From Deltaproteobacteria bacterium (GTDB lineage Bacteria > Desulfobacterota > Binatia > HRBIN30 > CADEER01): DNA of 64,000 nt. The DNA is taken from positions 39,696 through 103,695 of the forward strand of contig JAJCZJ010000126.1 in assembly GCA_029262455.1 (NCBI GenBank), read 5' to 3'. Below are positions 1-7,006 of this stretch, one piece after another. A model generated the notes under the pieces. The model saw only the letters and a program-made list of their open reading frames with translations. It was not told the DNA's origin and did no database searches. A program made the position numbers and the translations under genes. Position 1 is the stretch's first letter; the number at the start of each line of letters is the position of its first letter.

Positions 1-202
1 GCTCCCAGGGATCTTCGCCGAGATAGCGAATACAGGAGTCGAATGTCGCACCCCCCCACGTCTCAACCGACCAGTAGCCGACCCGGTCGATCTTCTCCGC
101 GATCGGCAGCATGTCGGCGAGACGCATCCGGGTCGCCAGCAGGCTTTGATGTCCGTCGCGCAGAACGACTTCGGTAATTCCCAATTTTCTCGCTTCGCTC
201 AT
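1..202 (-). CDS. oadA: Oxaloacetate decarboxylase alpha subunit / pyruvate carboxylase subunit B, N-terminal part (runs off the window)
   Basis: Reading leftward from an ATG at 202, the first 67 residues are visible. They contain [19 protein letters not shown] and then [20 protein letters not shown], the start of the HMGL-like TIM barrel of the carboxyltransferase subunit of biotin-dependent decarboxylases and carboxylases. A good ribosome binding site (GAGGGAAG) sits just before the start. The gene follows oadG by 37 bases on the same strand, so the pair probably belongs to a sodium-pumping decarboxylase or a propionyl/pyruvate carboxylase complex. The C-terminal biotinyl domain, if fused, lies outside the window, so oadA and pycB cannot be told apart. 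Confidence 0.88.
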   Translation of the reverse strand, partial: MSEARKLGITEVVLRDGHQSLLATRMRLADMLPIAEKIDRVGYWSVETWGGATFDSCIRYLGEDPWE

Positions 203-239
203 CTTCCCTCGACTCCCACCCGTTGGTGGTTGGCCTCGA

Positions 240-452
240 TCACGTCCGCTGCCGACGGTGCTGCGCAATTGCCGCGGTGATTGCGGCGACCTCATCGGCC
301 GTAGGGTCCCGGTCGATCGGCGCCGGCGTCATGCGCCGAACGATCTCTGACATCGCCGATGTAGCGACGATCAGAATCGTCAGAAACACGAAAACAGTTC
401 CCATGCCAACGAGCATGAGAGTCAGTCCCTGATCGATCATCCCGAGTTCCAC
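240..452 (-). CDS. oadG: OadG family sodium-pump decarboxylase gamma subunit
   Basis: A 70-residue protein with one N-terminal membrane helix ([20 protein letters not shown]) followed by a charged cytoplasmic tail ending [10 protein letters not shown]. This is the usual plan of OadG, the small subunit that tethers the alpha carboxyltransferase to the membrane beta subunit. The GTG at 452 has AGGA close upstream; an ATG at 440 is an alternative start. It precedes oadA, matching the common oadG-oadA order. The divergent gene at 609 starts 156 bases away across a long hairpin. No beta subunit is visible; it may lie left of the window. Confidence 0.8.
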   Translation of the reverse strand: MELGMIDQGLTLMLVGMGTVFVFLTILIVATSAMSEIVRRMTPAPIDRDPTADEVAAITAAIAQHRRQRT

Positions 453-538
453 GATTCCTGCCCCTTGGCGCCAAAGAGCGGCATCATACTTGAATGCTTG
501 GGGAAAATCTCGTTTTGGGCCTTTTAGAGTAGTCTTTC

Positions 539-583
539 GGCTACGAGATTCGTTCGCGTAGCATTGCTACGCCGAATCTAGCC
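539..583. promoter_or_regulatory. Long bulged hairpin between divergent oadG and a secreted-protein gene
   Basis: The arms are GGCTA, GATTCG and GCGTAGC on the left and GCTACGC, CGAATC and TAGCC on the right. They make 18 uninterrupted base pairs around an ATT loop, with two 3-base bulges (CGA, TTC) only on the left arm. It lies 25 bases upstream of the ATG at 609. There is no T-run after it, so it is not an obvious terminator. It could be a 5'-UTR structure or a large protein-binding palindrome. Confidence 0.55.
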
Positions 584-608
584 CCTTCTGTGTTGAGGGG
601 AGGTTTCG

Positions 609-1787
609 ATGCAAAGTCGCAACCAGTCGAGTTTGAAGAGTCAATCGAGGCTACTGGTAGGCAGGCTGGGCCCGATTGCGGTCGCTGCGACATTATTCCT
701 GCTGGCTCCCGTGCCGGGCCTTGGGCAGTTTTGCCTTACGGATGACGACTGCCCGTCGCTTCCCAGTTGCTTCATCGGCCGTTGCACGCTCTTCGTTTGC
801 ACGAGGTTGACCGTCATCGGTTGTGTCAGGAGCAGCGATTGCGCCGGCAACGCGATCTGCGCTGCTCCCGTCGCCGCGGACTGCCCGAGGCGCTGCCTCA
901 CGGTGACACCTACGAGGACGCCGACCAACACTCCTCCTCCGCCGACCAAGACTCCCCTGCCCACCAAAACCAACACCAAGTCACCGACGTCGGAGAAGAC
1001 GAACACTCCCTTGCCTACCAAGACGAACACCAAGTCGCCGACGTCGGAGAAAACGAGCACTCCCTTGCCTACCAACACCAGGACGCGCACCCGTACGCCG
1101 ACAGCGACACGAGCCCGTACCCCGACACAGACCAAGACGTTTACACCGGCCATCACCATGACGCCCACACGGACCCTGACCTCGACGCGGACGCGAACTG
1201 ACACTCAGACTCGAACGCGTACACCCACGGCGACCGATACCGTGCCCACGAATGACGCCACAGCTACCCAAACCCAGACATCAACTGAGACGTCGACCGA
1301 GACAGCTAGTGCGACGAAGACAGGAACCGCGACGGCGACCGAAACGCCGAGCCATACGGAGGAGCCGTCCGCCACTTTTTCGCCAGCGGATACCAATACC
1401 CCGTCGCCGACTTCGACGACGATGTTGCCGCCGACTCCCACCGCGACTTCGACGAGGATCGATACGCCGCCGAGCACTGCGACTGCTACAGCGGCGCAGG
1501 CCACGGCCACGCCGAATCCACCACCCACGCCGACGCAGACCCGGGTTACGGTCGGGGCCACTGCCACAGCGACGCCAACTCAAACGCCACTACCGAATTC
1601 GGAGCCTTGTCCGGGCGATTGCGACGCCGATGGGCGGGTGACGATCAGCGAGCTGGTACGGGCCGTGCGCCTGGCATTGGGCGGCGGGGTCGATGGATGC
1701 CCTCTCGCAGATACCAATGGAGATATGACGGTCGGGATCAACGAACTCGTGCAGGCCGTGCGTGCCGCGCTCGGGCTGTGTGCATAG
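609..1787 (+). CDS. Secreted Thr/Pro-rich protein with C-terminal dockerin-like EF-hand pair
   Basis: A 392-residue protein. Residues 1-40 form a signal peptide (basic start, hydrophobic AVAATLFLLAPVPG, cleavage near GLG-Q). Residues 42-95 are a cysteine-rich module (CLTDDDC, CIGRC-like spacing). Residues 98-330 are an almost pure Thr/Pro/Ala low-complexity linker that includes an 18-residue tandem repeat. The last 60 residues hold two calcium-loop/helix units, CPGDCDADGRVTISELV and ADTNGDMTVGINELV, each followed by an amphipathic helix (RAVRLALGG, QAVRAALGL). That layout is dockerin-like. The start has GGGGAGG upstream. It is convergent with the ATPase gene at 1805. The linker is probably glycosylated; the function is unknown. 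Related C-termini occur in the genes at 45063 and 46727. Confidence 0.75.
   Translation: MQSRNQSSLKSQSRLLVGRLGPIAVAATLFLLAPVPGLGQFCLTDDDCPSLPSCFIGRCTLFVCTRLTVIGCVRSSDCAGNAICAAPVAADCPRRCLTVTPTRTPTNTPPPPTKTPLPTKTNTKSPTSEKTNTPLPTKTNTKSPTSEKTSTPLPTNTRTRTRTPTATRARTPTQTKTFTPAITMTPTRTLTSTRTRTDTQTRTRTPTATDTVPTNDATATQTQTSTETSTETASATKTGTATATETPSHTEEPSATFSPADTNTPSPTSTTMLPPTPTATSTRIDTPPSTATATAAQATATPNPPPTPTQTRVTVGATATATPTQTPLPNSEPCPGDCDADGRVTISELVRAVRLALGGGVDGCPLADTNGDMTVGINELVQAVRAALGLCA
957..1076 (+). repeat. 54-bp in-frame tandem repeat in the Thr-rich linker
   Basis: Units begin at 957, 1011 and 1065 (the last is partial) and encode LPTKTNTKSPTSEKTNTP with few changes. The period is exactly 54 bases, so the reading frame is kept. 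It lies inside the secreted protein gene and looks like slippage-generated linker length variation. Confidence 0.8.
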
Positions 1788-1804
1788 CCGCGACGGTTCT
1801 GTCG

Positions 1805-4800
1805 TCATTCGAGCGCCCAATCGATCGCCGTATCGGGACGGTATGTGCAAAAGGTGCCGGTGCGCAGGGAAACGTCTAAGTGATGTGCGAGCGCCGGTTG
1901 CTGCTTGCCGATCTTTGCCACCGCGGCCCGAATGCGGTTGGCGACGGCTTTTCGGGCTCTTTCGACGGTTGCGTTTCGCTTTCGCGGATCTCCACCGTAG
2001 GCTTCCATCAACTGGCCGCTCAACGCGTCGCGCTCGGCGCGCAGCACAGCGATTCGCCCGGTATCGTGAAATCGCTCCGCTTCTTCGAGCTCCGAATGAA
2101 CCTCGTCGAGACGTTCCCGGTATCTCGCCCGCGCGACCGGATCCGGTGCAGCGTCAGGGCCGGCCACTTCGACAGACAGTCCGTGCGCCGCTGACTCCGG
2201 ATCAGTCATGGACGGCAATTCCGCCGCGCTCTTAGCGGGACTTGCCCGTGCACTCAGATCGAATACGTGAATCTCTTCTCCATGCGAGACGAGCAGGTAG
2301 GCGATGTAGCGCATCCCTTTCGCATCGCGGTAGCGTGCGGCGGTGCCCCCGAACTCGACCGTCCAATACTCGGCGTCTCGCCGGAAGACGGCTGGGATGT
2401 TGGGGGATCGGACGTTGGGAGATGCGCGGCGGGGCCCTGCTACTGATGCGGCCAGATCGCGCGCGCGTTGAAGATCCGCCATCATCCCCATTCGTTTCAG
2501 CTCGTGAATCGCATCCTCACAGAGCTCTACGGCGCGCGCCGCATCCCCCTCCGCCTGGCGCTGCGCGAGCAACTGCGCGTAGGCCAGTCGGGTTCGGGCA
2601 AGATAGGGCGCCGCCTGCATCCGCGTGTTGGCTTCGATCGCCGCGTCGAAATGAATCTCGGCGCCGGCGTAATCGCCAATCACGGTCGCCAAGCGACCTA
2701 GATAGAGCGCGGCAGAGCCGAAGCAGGCGGTCGCCGCACCCGCGGTTACGATGTGCTCCGCATACGGGTGCAAGTGCTCGTAGATTACAGACGCACGCGG
2801 GGCGTCCTTCAGGAATGTGCAGGCCTCCGCCAATGTGATCAGGCAGCTCAACCATTGCTGGTCACGAGGAAAGTCGTCGAGCCCGCCTTCGACGAGAGCC
2901 TCGACCAGGGTTCTCGCCTTACCCTCGTCGCCGAGCTCGCTGTAGACCATTGCCAACGTGCACCGCCATATGGGCACGTTCGGCAGTTTGTCGCCGAGCT
3001 CAATCAGGGCGTCCCGCAGCTCGGCCGCGCGCCCTTGTAGCATTCGCAGGGTTGATATCTGCGCTCCGTATGTCTGAAAGGCATCCGAGGCGTAGATCGA
3101 CTCGCCCAGTGAATACGCGCGTGTCGAAAGCTCTTCGACTCGATCGAAGTCGCCGCGGACGAGTGCGAGGCTGGCTTGCAGACCGTACAGCCACCAGAAA
3201 TAGAAAGGCTGTCGTAGGTCATCCGCAAGCTGCGCCAGGTACTCCATCTCCCGCAGCACTGCGCCGATCTCGCCGACTTCGATCAGGGCGACGACATGCC
3301 AGGTGCGGCCCACGAATGACATCGATCGATCCCCATTTTTCCTGGCCAGATCGATGATCTCGCTGCTGGTTTCCAACCGTTGGCGCACATTCTGCGGAGC
3401 CCAAAGCGACCAGTGACGCCACGCCAGCACTGCGGTCAGGGCCGCGTCGTCGCCCGCCTGTCTGCACTGCGCAACGGCTCGACCGCTCAGGTCGTCTCTC
3501 CTTTTCTGACTGTCGGACCATCGCAGATGGGCTGCCAAGCAGGCCATGATCTTGGCGCGGAGCACGCTTTCTTCGTCGCCGAGCGCCGACAGAGCCTCCT
3601 CGAGAAGCTCGATGGCGGCGACGTCGATCACTCCCATTTTCCCCCAAATTTCCCCGACACCGAGTGCCGCCCGGCCGAGCATCTCGGCGTCATCGAGAGT
3701 GCGTGCGAGCCTGGCTACGCTTTCGAGCTCGGTTCGGGCGCTCACCGCATCGCCGGCGCGCGATCGGCACGCGGCAATCTCGAGAAGGATCTCGGCGCGG
3801 CGCCGCTCACTGTTTGCACCGCGTTCCATCGCCTCGAGGGCGCGGCTGTAGTGAACCACTGCATCCTCGAAGGCCAGCACCTCGCCGGCCAACTCCGCCG
3901 CGCGGACCAGAAGGTCTGCCGTCTTGGCCGGATCTGTTGCCGGGAGAGCCCGAAAAAAATGGTCCGCGATCTCTGCCGGCGCACTGCTACCGCTCATTGA
4001 CTCCAGGGTCTCGCCGATTCGCTGATGGAGCTCGCACCGTCGCTCCGAGGAAACGGTGTCGTACACGGCGCTGTGGATCAGGCCGTGTGCGAAAGCGAAT
4101 GAGTCGGAGGTTTCGTCGACGGTGCGCAACAGACTAGAGGCCCGGCATTCGTCGAGAGCTGCGAGAGCGCGCTCGAGTGAAACGCCCGCCGCCGCGCTGA
4201 CTGTTCGCGGATTGAACTCGACACCCTGCACGGCGGCGTAGTCGAGAAGCTCGCGAGCTTCAGCTGATATCGTTGTCATCCTCTGGCGTACGATCTCGCG
4301 GACGCTACTCGGGATGCGAATCTGCCACTCATTTCCTCCCGGGACTGCCTCGGTAATGGATCGCACCGTCTCTCGCAAAAAGAGAGGATTGCCCCCGGTT
4401 GAATCGAGTATGGCGCAAACGAAATCGTCCGGAGGTTGTCGTCCGAGCACAGCCTCCGTGTAACGGGTCACCTCGTCAGCGCGCAAGCCGCCGAGGTCGA
4501 TGCGCTGTGCATCGCGAGCGAGCTCGTCCAAAGGTTGGTCCAAGTTCGACCCACCGACCCTGTGGGTTGCGAGCATGAACAGCCTGGTGTTGGTCAGATG
4601 ACGGACCAGGAAGCGCAAGAGCGCTAGTGAAGGTGCGTCCGACCACTGCAGATCGTCGAAGAGAAGGACCAGTGGCTGGTCCCGGGCGACCCCTTGCCAG
4701 TAGCTGCCCACCGCCTCGAAGAAGTGGAAACGTCGCTGATCGGCGGCCGGTCCGTGGCCGCCCGAGGGATCGCACGCCAATACGGCAAGGTCGGGGAAGA

Positions 4801-5125
4801 GTCGATGCAACGCGTCGGTGCCGCTGTCGGTACGGAGTTGCCGCGACGTCGGTTGAGCTGTGTCGAGACGGGCGCGGAAGAGTTGGGTCCAAGGCCAATA
4901 CGCCGGTGCGCCGTCGCCCTCCCAGCAAGTCGCTGAGAAGACCTGAGCACCGAGGGCACGGGCGCGCTCGCCGAATTCGAGCGCCAATCTGGTCTTACCG
5001 ATTCCAGCCTCACCAGACAGGATAAAGAGAGCGGGCCTGCCTTGCTGTGACGCTTCGAACCCCGACTCGAGAAGCCGCAACTCCTTGCGACGTCCCACGA
5101 ACGGGTCCACGTGCGTCGGTTCCAT
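1805..5125 (-). CDS. Large STAND-type ATPase with helical repeats (MalT/AfsR-like, no classical HTH)
   Basis: A 1106-residue cytoplasmic protein. The N-terminus has the AAA_16 entry FVGRRKELRLLE and Walker A GEAGIGKT at residues 38-45. Walker B PLVLLFDDLQWSD is near 151-163. Winged-helix and arm regions follow to about 400, then some 450 residues of helical, TPR-like repeats rich in Ala/Leu/Glu. The last 180 residues form a separate module beginning FRRDAEYWTVEFGG and ending RTGTFCTYRPDTAIDWALE. This tail recurs in large ATPases of actinobacterial and myxobacterial type and may sense or bind a ligand. There is no LuxR-type HTH, cyclase or kinase domain, so the output is unknown. The gene stands alone, and no response partner is adjacent. 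Confidence 0.75.
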   Translation of the reverse strand: MEPTHVDPFVGRRKELRLLESGFEASQQGRPALFILSGEAGIGKTRLALEFGERARALGAQVFSATCWEGDGAPAYWPWTQLFRARLDTAQPTSRQLRTDSGTDALHRLFPDLAVLACDPSGGHGPAADQRRFHFFEAVGSYWQGVARDQPLVLLFDDLQWSDAPSLALLRFLVRHLTNTRLFMLATHRVGGSNLDQPLDELARDAQRIDLGGLRADEVTRYTEAVLGRQPPDDFVCAILDSTGGNPLFLRETVRSITEAVPGGNEWQIRIPSSVREIVRQRMTTISAEARELLDYAAVQGVEFNPRTVSAAAGVSLERALAALDECRASSLLRTVDETSDSFAFAHGLIHSAVYDTVSSERRCELHQRIGETLESMSGSSAPAEIADHFFRALPATDPAKTADLLVRAAELAGEVLAFEDAVVHYSRALEAMERGANSERRRAEILLEIAACRSRAGDAVSARTELESVARLARTLDDAEMLGRAALGVGEIWGKMGVIDVAAIELLEEALSALGDEESVLRAKIMACLAAHLRWSDSQKRRDDLSGRAVAQCRQAGDDAALTAVLAWRHWSLWAPQNVRQRLETSSEIIDLARKNGDRSMSFVGRTWHVVALIEVGEIGAVLREMEYLAQLADDLRQPFYFWWLYGLQASLALVRGDFDRVEELSTRAYSLGESIYASDAFQTYGAQISTLRMLQGRAAELRDALIELGDKLPNVPIWRCTLAMVYSELGDEGKARTLVEALVEGGLDDFPRDQQWLSCLITLAEACTFLKDAPRASVIYEHLHPYAEHIVTAGAATACFGSAALYLGRLATVIGDYAGAEIHFDAAIEANTRMQAAPYLARTRLAYAQLLAQRQAEGDAARAVELCEDAIHELKRMGMMADLQRARDLAASVAGPRRASPNVRSPNIPAVFRRDAEYWTVEFGGTAARYRDAKGMRYIAYLLVSHGEEIHVFDLSARASPAKSAAELPSMTDPESAAHGLSVEVAGPDAAPDPVARARYRERLDEVHSELEEAERFHDTGRIAVLRAERDALSGQLMEAYGGDPRKRNATVERARKAVANRIRAAVAKIGKQQPALAHHLDVSLRTGTFCTYRPDTAIDWALE

Positions 5126-5296
5126 GTTTCGGAACTTAACCGACGGTGTACGGTCACTACCAGCGGGCGCGAGATTATCTGCGCTGGTGGTGCAAATCGC
5201 CAGCGCCGTTGGACGACGCGACTGCCCGCAAATGCGATCGGTCTATCGTGATGTGAGGCAGGATTGTCGGCGTCGAGGCATGTCGCGCGGTCCGGC

Positions 5297-5794
5297 CTAC
5301 TTGTTCAACGGACCGCTTGGCGGAAGCGGCGATGACACCTCGTATACTGGGTGGTGCTCTGCGACGCTGGCAAATTCCGCCGGTGAGGCACCGGGCGCGA
5401 CGCTGAAGTAGCCTTTTACTGCCGTTGCGTAGCGCGACAGATATTCGCTGAGCACCTGTGGTCGTTCGACCGGCGGCAACGATCGTAGGGTGTGGCGCGA
5501 GCGGTGTCGGCCTCGCAGCAGCGTGATCTCCCCGGCCGCATCAGCGTTTTGTACCCAGGCGGTGCGACCGCGCGGCGCGACCAGGTACGATCGCCCAGCG
5601 TGCTCCATGAGATTGACCGGGGTGCGGTAGAGCTTTCCGCTCTTTCGACCCTTCACTTCGAGTACGCGGTGGTAGGAGCTGCCGCCTCCGAGGCCGATGA
5701 CCCAGCCGACGATCCGGTTGAAAGTACGTTCGACACCGGTCGGGCGTTGGAATCGGGGGTTGGTCGGGGCGATGGTTGCGTTGGTAGCGATCAT
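5297..5794 (-). CDS. Deazaflavin (F420)-dependent nitroreductase-family protein
   Basis: About 165 residues, starting at the ATG at 5794, which has GAGGAG six bases upstream. The track's longer 230-residue reading runs into the divergent promoter and is unlikely. The core YHRVLEVKGRKSGKLYRTPVN, then YLVAPRGRTAWVQNADAAGEI, is the split-barrel fold of the DDN/Rv3547 family (PF04075), which binds F420 or a flavin and reduces varied substrates. It is divergent from the LysR gene with a 94-base shared promoter, suggesting control by that regulator. The substrate cannot be told. Confidence 0.8.
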   Translation of the reverse strand: MIATNATIAPTNPRFQRPTGVERTFNRIVGWVIGLGGGSSYHRVLEVKGRKSGKLYRTPVNLMEHAGRSYLVAPRGRTAWVQNADAAGEITLLRGRHRSRHTLRSLPPVERPQVLSEYLSRYATAVKGYFSVAPGASPAEFASVAEHHPVYEVSSPLPPSGPLNK

Positions 5795-5833
5795 TTTTTT
5801 CTCCTCTGTATTGGGAATGGAACTCAACCTACC

Positions 5834-5888
5834 AATGCGAATACGAATGGAGAAGCATTGAGTTTGCATCTGTGTTATTCGTATTTGT
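5834..5888. promoter_or_regulatory. Inverted repeats in the nitroreductase/LysR divergent promoter
   Basis: AATACGAAT (5840-5848) pairs with ATTCGTATT (5877-5885), 28 bases apart. AATGC (5834-5838) pairs with GCATT (5855-5859). The right arm ends four bases before the LysR ATG. LysR proteins usually bind such dyads between themselves and a divergent target, so this is a reasonable operator candidate. Confidence 0.45.
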
Positions 5889-6806
5889 ATGACTAGCCCA
5901 GATTGGGAGCATCTTTGTACTTTCCTCGCCGTGGCGGGTAGCGGATCGCTGACATCTGGAGCCCGGGATCTCGGCATCAGCCAGCCCACGGCGAGTCGTC
6001 ACGTGCAGGGGCTCGAAGAGGCGCTCGGGGTAAAGCTCTTCGTGCGTCACTCGCGGGGACTAACGCTGACCGAGGAAGGCGCCGCGATGTTCGGCGAAGG
6101 GCGGGATATCGCCGAGCGCATGGATGCCATCTTCCGTCGTACTCAGGACGCAGAGATCGCGCCGGTTGGTACTGTGCGGATCAGTGCGGCGGAGCCGATC
6201 GGCGCGCACGCCATGGCGCCTTGCTTTGCATCGATGCGGGATGCCCTACCGGGGATCAATCTCGAACTGGTGATCGACAACAGCCCAGCCAATCTTTCGC
6301 ATCGCGAGGCCGACATTGCTGTACGCATGTTCGAGCCGACTCAGCTCGACCTTGTTGCCCGCCGCATTGGTTCGGTTCGGATCGGCCTTTTCGCCTCGCG
6401 CCGATACCTCGACCGCCACGGCATCCCAAGTGACTTCGACAGCTCGTCCGGTCACACCTGGATCGGTATGGATCGGGACGCCGCTTGGCATCGCTTCCTC
6501 GCCGAGGAGGGCTTGTCGGCGCGCGATTTCGGCTACCGCTGCGACAACACTCTGGCCCAGATTCAGGCCGTTCGCGATGGCGTAGGTATCGGCGCAATGC
6601 ATGTCGCGCTGGGCGCGCGCGACGACGAGCTCGTGCGCGTGCTGCCGGATGTCCAATTGCCACCGCTGGAAATGTGGCTGGTGATGCACACCGACCTACG
6701 CGGCAACGCCGCTGTGCGGGCGGTCTTCGAGCGACTCGTGGCCGCGTTGATCGACTATGTCGAGACGCCCGAAACCGGGGGTGCGAGTTCGCCGGCACCC
6801 CGCTAG
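5889..6806 (+). CDS. LysR family transcriptional regulator
   Basis: A 305-residue protein. Residues 1-62 are the winged helix-turn-helix (WEHLCTFLAVAGSGSLTSGA, then LGISQPTASRHVQGLEEALG). The rest is a periplasmic-binding-protein-like effector domain (VGTVRISAAEPIGAHAMAP to about residue 290). LysR proteins act as tetramers and respond to a small molecule. Divergence from the deazaflavin enzyme at 5297-5794 and the inverted repeats between them suggest that it regulates that gene and itself. There is no obvious ribosome binding site before the ATG, so translation may be leaderless or weak. Confidence 0.9.
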   Translation: MTSPDWEHLCTFLAVAGSGSLTSGARDLGISQPTASRHVQGLEEALGVKLFVRHSRGLTLTEEGAAMFGEGRDIAERMDAIFRRTQDAEIAPVGTVRISAAEPIGAHAMAPCFASMRDALPGINLELVIDNSPANLSHREADIAVRMFEPTQLDLVARRIGSVRIGLFASRRYLDRHGIPSDFDSSSGHTWIGMDRDAAWHRFLAEEGLSARDFGYRCDNTLAQIQAVRDGVGIGAMHVALGARDDELVRVLPDVQLPPLEMWLVMHTDLRGNAAVRAVFERLVAALIDYVETPETGGASSPAPR

Positions 6807-7006
6807 CCAACTCGACACTGACGTACTCGTTGAACAACTGCCGGGCGAGAAACCGCGACGCAGTTCGCCAAGCATTTTGCATAGCAGCAGCGTTGTAGGC
6901 CAAGCGCTATAGACTTGGCTTTGGCAATCGAGCACTTGGAATGCGACCTGCGTCGGCTACCCTGTAGGGAGCTCTCAATAGGTGGGCTCTCGATCGCCAT
7001 TCTTGC

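Noticed and set aside
957-1076. Possible CRISPR-like repeat array
   Set aside because: The repeats are contiguous with no spacers and keep the reading frame of a secreted protein linker.
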